A stretch of DNA of 47,693 nt from Proteromonas lacertae (Eukaryota > Sar > Bigyra > Opalinata > Proteromonadidae): assembly GCA_002245135.1 (NCBI GenBank), contig NGBS01001208.1, forward strand, positions 1 through 47,693, given 5' to 3'. This document shows positions 26,431 to 38,304 of this stretch, piece by piece. Below the pieces are notes generated by a model. It saw only the letters and a program-made list of their open reading frames with translations, did no database searches and was not told where the DNA came from. The first letter of the stretch is position 1; each line of letters begins with the position of its first letter. Position numbers and translations under genes: made by a program.

Positions 26431-29400
26431 ATGGATGATGAACTACATACAGAAGCTAAGAAAAATTTAGCATCTGATGTTTTAACTAATAATGAGGAAG
26501 GTATTCTTAGTTATTTATTATTTATTTTATGTAATTAGATTCTAGGGAAAAAAGAAGTAAAACATTCGATGAATTCTTGATGTCTATTACCTCTCATCAG
26601 AAATTTATTAATCTTAATATTACTAAAGGGTTAAAATTACACAATGCACTATATAAATTTAAAGAATATATGAATGAAGGGGTGTATCATTATAAATTCC
26701 AAATTAATCAGTTTAATGATTTTGTTTCTATTGGCTATAGTCTACAGTATGATGTTATAACAGAGAATGATCCATATATCAAGTTATTAAGTGATAAATA
26801 TGAAGTATTTAATGGAATAGAAAAAACAATTATTACAAGAAATGTACAAACAATATACGAAGTGATTTGTGATATGAATAGATATGAACTATCAATCAAA
26901 GAAGGAAATGGTGAATTAATAAAAATTTTATCAATTAAACCAACAAGGATAATTTATCTATTTGCTGAAATAGGAAAGAATAGTGAAGTTGAGTTGGTAG
27001 ATTATTATAAGCTTCCATTATTTATACAAAGATATAAGATTGATGAAGAGGATATTAAAGATAATAATTTTAGTTTTAAAACATATTCATCCGAATTATA
27101 TAATTTTGGAATAGATGATATCAGTGATTATATAGTGTATGTAGTATGTAATCAAATATTCAAAGATAAATATAATGTAGAAGTTGTAACAGGAGAAGAA
27201 AAAGAAGAGGAAGAAGAGGAAGAAGATGAGGAAGAAGAAGCTGAAGTTGATGAAGATGATAATAATGATAAATCCACATATTCATCTACAAGTGATTCAG
27301 AATTGCAAGAAAAAGCTGAAGATTCATCATTACAAAATGGAACAGAAGATGATAAAGCTATGGAAGAAGAGAAAAAGAAATGTCTTTTTACTATAAATGA
27401 AGAAATGAAAGAGAATGATGGAGTTTATCATTTCTATTATGAAATAATGAGTGTTGGTAAAGCAGGTATTGGCTTTGGTTTTTCTCAAAATCGAATTTCA
27501 TCTGAAGTATTAAATATTCAACCTAAAGTAGGAGAAATATATGAAGTAATATATGATATGATATATATGCAAATGCGTATTTTAAAAGATGGATGTAAAA
27601 TAAATGATGAACAAGCCTTACCCACATCAACTAACTCATCTGTAATTATTAACCCAAGTATTAGTATTAGTGACAAAAATGGATCAGTGAAATTAATAGA
27701 ATATTACAAAGAAAGACAAAATTATGGATTTAATGATATTTCGATATATAAAAATACAAGAATTGATGAAATGGAAGCTTATAGAGGATATAAGAGAATA
27801 AGTACAGTAGTCTTAGGATTACCAAATACTATTTATGGAATGTATAATTATGAAAAGTATTACTGGATGACTGAATTATCATTAATAAAGGCTAATGCAC
27901 CAAACACTGATATTACTCCAATAAAGGAAATTATAAAATCCAGATTTATATTAAGTGATCAACAAAAGATATATATAAATCAAAGTGATGTTATTGATTT
28001 ATTGATTTTCTTAAACTGTTATGGTGATGAGAAAATAAATTTAGATAAACCTGATAGTTTCGTTAAAATAATGAATAGTTTATATATTGTTAAACATAAT
28101 AAACTAGATGAGAATGGTCATGATGTTGTACCTGTTCAACAAAAAGACTATTTACATTTTGAAAAAGCAAAGAATGATGTTTTCCAGTTCCCTGTAAATG
28201 AAATATACATAAGAGATGATTATTACACAATGTTTCGTGATATTTTTACTCTGATTAAAAGTTTTACCTTTGTAGTAGTAACAGGTCAACCAGGTATTGG
28301 TAAAACATCGTTTATATATGTTTTATTATACTTTCTGAAGAGTTTATATAAGATGGAAGAGTTACCTAAAGAAATAAATGACATTATAAATGATTTGAAA
28401 AAATTAGGTGTAGAAAATACAAGTGAATCTAATCCTGAGAATGAAATTAATAGAATATCTGAAGAAATAAGCTGTTTATATAAACAACTGTGTTATATTA
28501 TAGATATATTAAGTTCCAAAATAGGAGATAAACTTTTAGATGATATTCTTATAAATGATCATTTGAAGTGTATTGGGGATACTATTAATGAAATCAATAG
28601 TGCAAAAGATTATTATAAATTAGAAATAGATGAAATAACAGATGATAATAAGTACAAAGAATATGAATGTCAATCTGTATTGGATCTAGCCGAAGAAGGA
28701 TATAATTTATCATTAAAAATAAAGGAAAGAATGAAAATGATAGATAATCTAACTCTCATTAAGAGATTATTGAAAACAAAAACAGATGAACTAAATGTAA
28801 TCAATGAATATACAAAATATCTTGGCAAATTGGGGATAAAATTGGATAATGGGACTTTAGATGATACATGGAAAAGGAAAGATAAAAGGTTGAAAGATGT
28901 TTATATTGTAAAAGGAAAGAGATTTGGAGCTACGAATGAAAAGAAAATATATTTAATGAAGTGTGGTTATATCTTTAAAATTGAAATTGATTTGACAAGT
29001 ATTAACGATTCAATAATCATAGTTGATACTTTTAATTATAAATTCGGAGATAATAACAAAATCATCTCAATAAGTTCACCTGAAATTGAAAACTATAACA
29101 GATATAACAATGACGATGTTAAATATAGAGAAATGTATTTTGATTCTTTAAATAACACAGAAATTAGGGAGTGGTTTAAATATTGCACAGGTTTTACTAA
29201 TAGTGTTGAAGATAATGAATTTAAAAGAATATGTGAAAGATATGGAAATATTCCTCGACAAATATATTACCACTATCTATATGATAGAAATTATGGAAGA
29301 GATTATTGGGATTATTATAAACAGTTGATAGAAGGAGTAATAGGTGAAATTGGTTATAATGAGATTGAAAAAGAATATCAATATAAAAGTAATTTAAAGT

Positions 29401-30925
29401 ATACTCCGTTATCCAACATTATATTGAAATATGATTTACAACCAGAATGGGATGAAGATGTAAAACATAATATATTAAAACCACAAAAAGAATTAATATA
29501 TATTTCCAATTCAGTTAAAAATTATGTAAATTGTAAATTCTATCCACCAAAGGATGAAGAAGAATATAAAAACCTTGAAGAGAATTATAGAAAAATAACT
29601 GATAAATATATGCAAAGAATGATAGCAAAGCAAATAGTAGCGTATAAATTAAGCCATGAGGAGATTAATCTAAAAAAGGAAGTAGAAAATACTCATTTCA
29701 AATTAAATTCTAAAAAAAATGTATCTGTCTGTTATAATAAAAAAGTCAAAAAACTTGTTCATTTTATATTGGATGAGAATAATTTCTTTGATCTAATTAT
29801 GGATGGAGTATTTATAAAAGTCTTATTAGAAGATAAGGAATTAGATAATGGCGAAAAGTTTGATGAAAATAAAGTACCTTATGATATTAAAAAGAGAATG
29901 GAAGAATCTATAAAAGTATATATATATTCTATATATTTATAATAAAATAGGATTATAACGAGAATGATAGTAATAGTTTTGAGTGTTGCGTAATAATATA
30001 CCCTAAACCATCTGTTCCACCTAAATCACCTACACTTATATTTTATGAAGAAATGAAATTTATAGAACCACTACTTCCACAATTAGGATCATTAGATAAA
30101 TCACTAACACCAACAGAACCAATTGAAATAGAAAATTTTAAATCATGTGATCCTGATTATTACATGAGAAAATGTTATAAAGATATGTTAAAGATTATAT
30201 GTAAAGGTAATTATGATTTTTCATATCAAAGAAATTATTTAATATTTGGTAATAAAGGTATTGGTAAGACAGTATTAGCTAAAATACTTAAATACAACAT
30301 TATTAAGAATAGTGAAGAAAAGGGAAATCAAATTCAAGCATTTATAGATTCTTCAGGCTCTCTTACAGATAATTATGATAATAATAAACCATATGTTGTT
30401 ATTGTTAATGGAACTACTGTTGGTGAAGATGATTATGCTGATGCAAAAATGGTTATAATGTTATCTAGTCCATGTGATGAGAAGTGTAAAACATTTGAAA
30501 GTAAAAGATTTCCATTGTTGATGTATATACCTCCACTTACAAAAGAAGAAGTAGAAAAAGTAAAACGATTTGATTATAGAAATTCAAATCTAGAATCTAA
30601 GATAATAGAAAATCAAATTAAATCATATATTGATAATTATGAATATTATGGAGGTGTAATAGGAAATTATAATCGAGATGATAATATAAATTTGAAGAAT
30701 GAATTAAGAAATATTGTAGATAAGAATCTCATTAAAGAAATGCTGAGAGGTATAAGTAAGTCTCAATATGACAGAATAATTATATATAAAACATATGAAG
30801 ATGATGTTACTAGATGTGGTAATCTTAGATTTATATCTAAAACAATTAGAGATATGGTATTTAGTATACTGTTTGAAAGCGCTGAAGGTTGTGATAGTAT
30901 GATGAAAGCTTTGGAAAAAAAATGA
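26431..30925 (+). CDS. SPRY-like/dual P-loop NTPase protein, copy 1 (Crinkler/RHS-like NTPase motifs)
   Basis: Three exons (26431-26500, 26539-29915, 29951-30925) join in frame to about 1,473 aa; introns are 38 and 35 nt, both GTAT...TAG. Order: N-terminal tail; SPRY-like domain 1 (about 69-205, EGVYHYKFQI...IYEVICDM); acidic linker (about 240-305); SPRY-like domain 2 (about 308-430, GVYHFYYEI...GIGFGF...IYEVIYDM); NTPase 1 with Walker A GQPGIGKTSF near 606, Walker B-like SIIIVDTF, then ISISSP near 868, MYFDSL..EIREW and RYGNIPRQIYYHYL; a linker with FYPP and LDENNFFDLIMDGVFIKVLL; NTPase 2 with Walker A GNKGIGKTVL near 1249, VVIVNG (Asn where paralogues have Asp), GEDDYADAKM, and KTFESKRFPLLMYIPP. 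The SSP...W...PR order resembles Crinkler/RHS NTPases, but I see no nuclease motif. The two large open frames would otherwise be taken as two genes; the intron at 29916-29950 joins them. Confidence 0.8.
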
Positions 30926-31194
30926 AACTGGTATTGGTTAAACAGGAGGCTTTTATGAAGGTGTCATATTGTATTTGATGAAGAATTAATTTTCATAAGT
31001 GATAAAATCATCTATTTGTTTCAAGCAAAATTACCACTAATATAATATACTATATTTAACTAAATAACAGAAATCATATCATACAATATTATCAATCTAA
31101 TTTTATTATAACAATACAAACCACTTTAAATAATTTAAAGTATTATCTCCTCATATATCTCGAGAAAGATGAAAATTGATTTTATTTTCATTAT
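30926..31194. other. spacer between SPRY-NTPase copies 1 and 2
   Basis: A/T-rich spacer with no gene. It leads into the conserved promoter block of copy 2. Confidence 0.6.
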
Positions 31195-31306
31195 CATTGG
31201 TTGTAATGGATTGAATTGATTGGTAAAATTGGAGCTATTTGATTGGTTACACGTGGAGTTATTTGATTGGCTATTCATTCAAAATATAATTACATTTATC
31301 TCAGCT
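31195..31306 (+). promoter_or_regulatory. phased ATTGG array and conserved block, second SPRY-NTPase gene
   Basis: (C/G)ATTGG starts at 31195, 31218, 31241 and 31265, repeating the 23, 23, 24-bp spacing seen upstream of copy 1; one extra ATTGG sits at 31228. The 66-bp block 31241-31306 is 63/66 identical to 26273-26338, while the coding regions have diverged much more. TATATATAATTT near 31331 and an ATG at 31378 follow. Confidence 0.6.
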
Positions 31307-31377
31307 ATTAGTTCATTTTAAACCATTATTATATATAATTTGGAAGTGATAGAATATATACAGTTCAGATTTAGAAA

Positions 31378-34300
31378 ATGGATATATATATAGACATTTT
31401 AAAAAAGAAAAGAAAACATGAGGAAACTTTACTAACTAATACAGCAGGATATGAAAGATCCTTGTATAATATAACTAAGAAAGTAGAAGACAAGAATTGC
31501 TACTACTTTAGTGTGTGTATGAAAGAAGGAGTGTATCATTTCAATGTCAAAATAACGAAATTGAATGACTTTTTATGTTTTGGATATTATTGTTTTGCTT
31601 CACAAGATAGTTTTGGTTATATCAAGTTAAAAACTGATTCAGCTGAAGCGTTTGATAAAGATAATGGAGGAGAGACTATTTCTGGTATTAAAGCCGAAGA
31701 AGGTGTTGAATACGAATTAATTTATGATATGAATTTTAAGACAATGTCTATTAGATATGGAAACGGAATGAAAATGAAAGTGTTAGATGGTTTAGCAACT
31801 CCAATTTATCCATATATAATAAGACAGAAAGATAGTGAATATGAATTTGGTAATTGTTGTTATGTTCCACCCTTTATGATACAAAGATATGGAATTACAA
31901 GAACAATGAAAGACAAAAATAATGTTGTTACTCTCAACATAGAAGAAGATGACTTCTATAGAAATAAAAAAGTAGTTGGGGATATAATTGAATATGTTGT
32001 ATGTAATGAAGTGTTTGAAGGTAAAAATATGATAAATGAAGAAATGAGTGATGGAATATATCATTTCTATTATGAAATATTGAGTATTGGTAGTAAAGGT
32101 ATTAGTTTTGGTTATTGTGAAAATGCAGATTCATCATATGAAATATATCCATACATCAAATTATTAGATGGTTCATCTCTGAAGATTGAAAACAATCTTT
32201 CAACACCAATACCAAATATTAGTGGTAAAGTAGAAGAAATATATGAAGTGATATATGATATGATCAACAAGAGAATGTATATAAGACAAGAAGATGGTGG
32301 TACAGAACTAATATCAGCAAACTTACCTCAATTAATCTATCCATATATTAGTTTTGGTGATCAAAAAGGTGAAGTGAAATTAATAGAATATTATAAAGAA
32401 AGAGTGGGTTATGAATTATATGAGAATATTGAATTATGTAATTATGAAGTAAATGTTGATGGTAATGAAGTAGTTATAAATGAAACAAATGAAAATGGTG
32501 AAGTTATAAGTACAGTGACAGTACCAAATACAATATATGGAATTTATAATTATAAGAAATATTATATGATTGAATATTTATCAAATCTAATAATAACCAA
32601 CTCATCTTATGATATTGACAATATTAAGAAAGATATATACTCTACATTTTCATTTGAAGCAAAACAATATAATAATGTGAGTAAGAGTGAAAGTATAAAT
32701 GAATTATTAGTGTTATTGAAATACTTTAATGATGATAAAGACTTACTTGATTCACCAGATAGTTTTGTAGAAGTAGTGAATAGTTTGAGAGTTGATAAAA
32801 GTGATGAAAGCAAGAAATGTTTAAGTTTTTCAGATTCAACAAAAGTATTTCAATTTCCAAATAGTAGAATATTTTTAAGAGAATGCTATTATGAAATGTT
32901 TCGTTATATTTGTAAATGTTTATCAGTAGACAAATCTGACATAATAGTAACTGGTGAACCAGGTATTGGTAAAACATCATTTATATATGTATTGTTGTAC
33001 TTCATAAGGAATAATTTCTTATATTATCCATTGAATGAAATTGTAAAGAAATATTTACAAAAAGAAGAATTAAAGAAAGAAATGGCAAACATTTCAGAAC
33101 AATTACCTAAAGATGTAAATCAGCATGAAGAAATTAAAACTCTTGAACATATTATAAAAGAATTCATTACATCGAATTATGATATGTTAAGAAGTCTTAT
33201 TGAAACTAAGAAATGTAATCCTACTTTAAAAAGTAGTTATGTCATAACTAATGGAAAGTATACAATCACTGATTTAAATGAAAGTATTTCACTTACCTAC
33301 AGAGATAAAGATAATTGTTTTAGATATGTATTAGATACTATATATAAAACCAATGTTAATTATATAAACTATAATATTTCTACATTAATTGATAATACTA
33401 AGATTAATGAATATAAGAATGACTGTATGAATGGTAATGTTTCATTCGATGTAGTTGTAGAAGCATATCTATTGGCATTAAGAATAATGAGAGGAATTGA
33501 TTATGTCGAAATGTATGAAACATGGAAGACAAAAGAAATAGAAGTAAATAAAATAATAACAGAAGATAATCCAAATTATGATGATTTGATAAAAGAAGGA
33601 TTGACTTATCATATTGATGATAAGGTGATAAATAGTGATAATAATGTATGGAAGAAAAATGATGGAAAATTTAAAGATATTTACATAGTGAAAGGGAAAA
33701 AACATGGAAATGATGGTGATAAGAAAATATATTTAATGAAAGAAGGTGTAATTTTTAGAATTAAAATTAAATTGAATGAGATAAAAGATTCTATAATAAT
33801 AGTTGACACTTTTAATGAAGAATTCCATATAAGTAACAAAGTCATTTCCATCAGTTCACCTGATCATAGTAACAATCAACTATACAAAAAGAAATTTCTA
33901 TTATATAAAGAATTATATTTTGATTCATTATCACATAAAGAAATAGAAGACTGGTTTGATAAGTGTATAGGTTTTGATAAAGATTCTATTAATCGTGATA
34001 CTAATAGAGGTAATGTTAATAATTTTGAAAGTATATGTAAAAAGTATGGTAATATTCCTCGCCAAATATATTACCATTTTTTATATTATAATAATTATGA
34101 TAAAAGAGATTATTGGATATATTATAAGCAGTTAATAGACAGTGTAATAAAAACAACTGGTTATAATGATTTATTAGAGAAATATATGAAGAAAGAGAAT
34201 TTACCAGGTCATGATTTATTTAATATTATATTGAAATATGATTTACAGTTAAAATGGGATAATGATTTAAAAGAATGTATATTACAGCCAAAAGAAAAAT

Positions 34301-34921
34301 TGAAATTCATTTCTGAAGATGTAGAAAAATATATAGTATGTAAATTCTATCCACCTAGAAATGTAGATGAATTTAGACAGATTGAAGAATATTATAAACC
34401 TAATAATGAGAAGCTTATAAGAGAGATGGCTTTAAAACAAATTGTAGCATATAAATTAAGTAAAGAAGAGATTCAGCTTTATGATAATAATAAAAAATCA
34501 TATGACTTATTTACAACAACAGTTGCAGCTACAGCTAAAGCTAAAGGTAACATTGTAAGTGATCCAAATTTCGTATTAAATTCTAAGAAAGAAGTATATG
34601 TTTATAATGCTGTTAATGGATTGAATTTTGTTTACTATATTTTGGATGAAGATAATTTCTTTGATTTGATAATGAATGGAGTGTTTATAAAAGTGTTATT
34701 AGAAAATGAAAACATTGATGTGAGTAGGGATGGAGAAATAATGGCAAGATCGATAGAAGTATTAAAATATTATGTATATATATATAATAAAATAGGCATA
34801 CAGTGAGAATAAAGAACAGATATTTAAGTATTGTGGAATAAAATACACACAGTATTATCAAAATAAATCACCTGAATTAATATTTAATACAAAATTCCCA
34901 ATTAAAAATACAACATCATGA
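31378..34921 (+). CDS. SPRY-like/P-loop NTPase protein, copy 2 (main part)
   Basis: Paralogue of the gene at 26431. Exon 1 is 31378-34758. A 37-nt GTAT...TAG intron (34759-34795) sits at the same place as in copy 1. The frame then runs to an in-frame TGA at 34919-34921, giving about 1,168 aa. Features: SPRY-like domains (KEGVYHFNVKI...YELIYDMNF near 40-175; DGIYHFYYEI...YEVIYDMINK near 220-330); Walker A GEPGIGKTSF near 526; Walker B-like SIIIVDTF; ISISSP; YFDSLSHKEIEDW; KYGNIPRQIYYHFL; FYPPR; LDEDNFFDLIMNGVFIKVLL. There is no acidic linker between the SPRY-like domains. Beyond the TGA the same frame stays open through the second NTPase (34922-35776), so either this copy makes a one-NTPase protein or it has lost the fused form. 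Confidence 0.75.
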
Positions 34922-35776
34922 TCAACATCAGCGACATCATTAGCAGAATCATTATCAATGGCAGAATCATTACATCCTCTAATACCAACATTGAATGATC
35001 TAATAATACAAAATTTTGATATATATATAGGACTTGATATATATGTTATGAGAAAATGTTTCAAAGATATGTGGGATATTATTTCAAAAGATAATTTCGA
35101 TTTTGAATATCAAAGAAATTATTTAATACTTGGTCATAGTAAAATTGGTAAAACAATATTAGCTGATTTTATTAGTGCTAAATTTAAAGAAAAGTCTATA
35201 AGTATTCGTGATAAGGCAAATCATATAGACAAACCATTTGCAGTAATTTCTGATGGAGAAATTATTGGTGAAGATGATTATTCTGATGCTAAAATGATAA
35301 TAATAATAGCTGATGCATATGATAATAAGTATAAAACATTTCAAAGTAAAAGATGTCCTTTGGTGATGTATATACCTCCATTTACAGAAGAAGAAGTAAA
35401 TGAAGTTGCCTTATTAAACAGTTTAGATTTTACAGAAACAATCCAAACCAGTTTTACTAATTATGATAGTATAAAGAATAAAATTAAATTCTATGGAGAC
35501 AGATATGTTGCTAATATTATTAAATTTAATAAAAACTATTCATATTATGGAGGTATTATTGGTAATTCTATATCATATAATAAGGAGACTGTTGATCGTA
35601 TAATAAAAGAAGTAAATCAAAATACTCTTGTAGAAATTATAAAAGGTATAACTATTTCATCTCTTTCAAAGTCTTATTATAAATTTATATTTATATATGA
35701 AACAGATGAAAATGATGTAACAAAATCTGGTAAGCTTAGATTTATATCTGAGACGATAAGAGAAATTCGTAGATGA
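34922..35776 (+). CDS. second P-loop NTPase half of copy 2
   Basis: Open in the same frame as the preceding exon after a single TGA; its first ATG is at 34958 (272 aa). It aligns with the C-terminal NTPase of copy 1: RKCFKDMWDII; RNYLILGHSKIGKTILADFI (Walker A-like, Ser-Lys where copy 1 has Lys-Gly); FAVISDGEIIGEDDYSDAKM; KTFQSKRCPLVMYIPPFTEE; YYGGIIGN; and TKSGKLRFISETI. It ends about 20 residues earlier than copy 1. It could be translated separately from 34958, reached by read-through, or be non-functional; sequence alone does not decide. Confidence 0.6.
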   Translation, partial: STSATSLAESLSMAESLHPLIPTLNDLIIQNFDIYIGLDIYVMRKCFKDMWDIISKDNFDFEYQRNYLILGHSKIGKTILADFISAKFKEKSISIRDKANHIDKPFAVISDGEIIGEDDYSDAKMIIIIADAYDNKYKTFQSKRCPLVMYIPPFTEEEVNEVALLNSLDFTETIQTSFTNYDSIKNKIKFYGDRYVANIIKFNKNYSYYGGIIGNSISYNKETVDRIIKEVNQNTLVEIIKGITISSLSKSYYKFIFIYETDENDVTKSGKLRFISETIREIRR

Positions 35777-36249
35777 TATTACCCATTATTTATAAATGAT
35801 TTTTTCTTTCTTCATTGTTTATAAATGATCATTTTATGTTGCACAACTCTTACTATTCCAAACAGGGTTGTATAAATAGGTAACCTATAGGTTATAGGTA
35901 AAACCTATAATCTAGCTTTGACCATTAGTCGGTCAAACCTCGAGCATTATTTTGTTAAAATCTATTTTAATCACTTACTGAGTAACATTTGTTTAATACA
36001 AATTATCATAATGTATAAAAGATTATTCCTGCTTCCTGTTTTACTTTAATTACCATAGTTAGAATAAGATTGGTTGAAATTGTAAAAATATCTATTCTAA
36101 TATATTAAAATTCATCTACAAACTACTCAATAGCGATATTTAACATATTTATAAACAATTTGTTATTTTGATGATTAATTTATATTGATTACTATCTCTA
36201 AAAAATAAATATTAATGTAATTATAATAATAAATCTCTATTTCTGGATA

Positions 36250-36465
36250 TTAATAATTTGCCTTCAATAAGTCTCTTACTTTCTCAGTTTCTGAAAATAA
36301 ATAAGCATTATAAAACTCTCTTAGAGGTATAATATATCCTAGTTTGAAGCAAAACCTTCTAAATTCTGGTGAGTCTAATATTGTGGTACTGACTGCATTG
36401 AAAGCTATGAATTTAAATAGATCTTTGTTGACAAAATCTATTAAAATCACGTTTTTCCAAAACAT
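36250..36465 (-). pseudogene. hAT-type transposase fragment
   Basis: 71 residues with the pattern FVNKDLFKFIAFNAVSTTIL, then SPEFRRFCFKLGYIIPLREF, then AYLFSE. This matches the region after the BED finger in hAT transposases, where a P-F-x-x-V-x-x-P/S-E-F-R-x-x-x-x-x-L-x-P-x-Y-x-x-P-S-R pattern is common. The RNase H-like catalytic core is absent. Its position inside hAT-like inverted ends supports the call. Confidence 0.45.
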
Positions 36466-36650
36466 TTTGGAGTAGTTAAAATTTTATTTCTCTAACATAC
36501 AGCAACTGAATAAAATCACAACTCTTTTGATGCGATAGGGGTTAATGTGATATCCCTATAGTTTCATATATTATAAAGTCTTATAAATATTGAGTAATTA
36601 TACATCTAAATGATCTAAATCTTAAAAAATAAAGATTTACTTAGTCAAAC

Positions 36651-36664
36651 CATCAAGCTTGATG
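36651..36664. repeat. 14-bp perfect palindrome
   Basis: CATCAAGCTTGATG, followed by a T-rich run, inside the hAT-like remnant. It could be a protein-binding site or a chance hairpin. Confidence 0.4.
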
Positions 36665-37086
36665 TTTTTTTCTTTTATTTTTTTTATTCTATAATTAATT
36701 TAATATTATGTTAATAATATGTTATTGTGAGTCATCATTGAGAAATAGATCAAAATAATAGTAATATAAAAAGTGCATCGACTGACGGTCAAATTTGATA
36801 TTTGAAAGATGATGTATAAAACATTAATTTTGTATCTATGGTTAGATTATATGCTTCTTAACTCATGTTCAATAGGAGGTCAACTAATAGTTAGTATAAG
36901 GAAGGTAAAGGTCAAGCTAAAGATATAGGTTTTGACCTATAGGTAAACCTATATTTTTTGACCGAAAAATACAACACTGCTCTAAATGATTGTAAGTGTG
37001 AAAATATAGGAATACAATGAAATAGTAAATACTCATGATTTTATGTTAATGTACATGATTTTATGATTAGAAACACATAATACATA

Positions 37087-37140
37087 AGAGGTCAATTAAT
37101 AGTAACTAGAGGCAACTGTCGGTCCTACTTCAGATAGGTT
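37087..37140. repeat. extra copy of hAT subterminal sequence
   Basis: AGAGGTCAATTAATAGTAACTAGAGG resembles GGAGGTCAACTAATAGTTAGTATAAGG at about 36876-36902, followed by another GGTC. It is a subterminal fragment outside the element's right end, possibly from a second insertion. Confidence 0.4.
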
Positions 37141-37180
37141 TTACTGTGATTGATTTATACAACTTTTGTTTATCAAAATA

Positions 37181-37530
37181 TCACCAATATTCAGATAATC
37201 CCATATATTTGTTTTTCAACAACACCTGTCTTTCCATCTTTACATAATATAAGCAGTCATTGAATAAAAAAGTTACTGGCAATTCACCAGCAGCTGGATA
37301 TGTATTGGATATTACTTGAAGATAAACATTTGTATAATAAATTCCATTAAGATTTCTTTCACCAACTACATATAATGTTTCTTTCATTAATTAGAATGGT
37401 GTTTCACTGAATTTACCTTCACTGAATGTTATACCAGCTGGTAAAGCAGGATAATCAGGTAAAATCCATTCTAACACATTATATTTAATGTTAGGTGTTA
37501 AATCAAATGTTCTATCAATATACAAAGTAT
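37181..37530 (-). pseudogene. fragment of an Ig-like (He_PIG type) surface-protein domain
   Basis: The minus strand reads WILPDYPALPAGITFSEGKF, then SETPF, a stop, then a further 68 residues (GERNLNGIYYTNVYLQVISN...ELPVTFLFNDCLYYV) to a TGA. LPAGITF..GKFSETP...G.Y...V is the signature of putative Ig/cadherin-like repeats (LPPGLxF...GxISGTPT..GTYxVxV). There is no start codon or continuous gene around it, so it looks like a remnant of a larger surface protein. Confidence 0.4.
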
Positions 37531-37569
37531 TCTTTTTTAGTTGGATAAATTAATGTTGCTAGAACGAAT

Positions 37570-37878
37570 GTGAAATTCGATTGTTATACAGCTAATATGG
37601 ATATCATATCAAATTTATTAAGAACAGTTGCATTTATTACAGCTTCAAAGAATTATCGAAATACAATAATCTCAATTACATCGAATATCATAAAATCTAA
37701 TGCTTCTAAAAATGATTTACATTCTTCTTCACCTGATATGGCTTATTCCTCTGTAATTGTAAAACAAACTGATATTTATGAAGAACCACAAACTAGATCA
37801 GCTGCTAGTAAGACTGGAGAAGTAATTTGTATTTCATTTGATAATTTACAGAATCAATATTTCATATTTTCTCTATAA
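37570..37878 (+). CDS. unassigned short open frame
   Basis: About 102 codons from a weak start. Composition is mixed (Ser, Ile, Asn, Thr) and not low-complexity, ending in TAA. The frame is open a few codons further upstream (NVARTN). No family, signal peptide or intron is recognised. It lies head to head with the Ig-like fragment and could be another piece of the same decayed protein or a chance open frame. Confidence 0.2.
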   Translation: MKFDCYTANMDIISNLLRTVAFITASKNYRNTIISITSNIIKSNASKNDLHSSSPDMAYSSVIVKQTDIYEEPQTRSAASKTGEVICISFDNLQNQYFIFSL

Positions 37879-38304
37879 TATTAATATAAATTGTTATATC
37901 AAGAGAAAAATAAGAAAAGAATAATATGAAACGGACATAATTTCAGTTAAAAATTAAAAATCAATTATATCAATATATATAAAGTCAATAATTCATTCTT
38001 CACTTTATAAATATTTGTTAGTCTATATTTTATAATTATAAGCTGTAATTATCTTCTTATTTGTTCGTTATGTGTTTGTGTAGTGTAGTAGAATGTTTAT
38101 AAGTTCAATACAGAGAATATGTGATAAATAATGTATGATTAAAATAATTGTTAAATATTGATATAATAAGATATATAGTTAGTGATTAAATGAAAGTACT
38201 ACTTTAATGTTAAGAATGAGTATAATTTGACAAATTTAAGTAATGTTGAACTTGTTGGTATGGTAATAGTGGTAGTGCATTAAGAAGGGACACAAATTAT
38301 GAAA

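Larger units (their letters stand above)
35863..36979. mobile_element. hAT-like DNA transposon remnant
   Basis: The left end is CAGGGTTGTATAAATAGGT (35863). The right end, read inward on the minus strand from 36979, is CAGTGTTGTATTTTTCGGTC. CAGKGTTGTAT ends are typical of hAT elements. Behind the tips, 35873-35935 and 36900-36965 form a longer imperfect inverted repeat with ATAGGTTTACCTATAGG-like and TTGACC motifs, including a perfect palindrome AACCTATAGGTT (35882-35893). Inside, a minus-strand fragment resembles a hAT transposase (36250-36465). I see no convincing 8-bp target duplication. At about 1.1 kb it is too short to be autonomous. Confidence 0.6.

Noticed and set aside
29690-30925. 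A nuclease domain (PD-(D/E)XK type) as in classical Crinkler/RHS proteins
   Set aside because: I could not find a convincing D...ExK arrangement after NTPase 1 or 2 in any copy.
34834-34945. A longer intron in copy 2 that would remove the TGA
   Set aside because: Possible GT...AG pairs span about 80 nt or more, against 29-45 nt elsewhere, and would remove the KSPxLIF segment conserved with copy 1.
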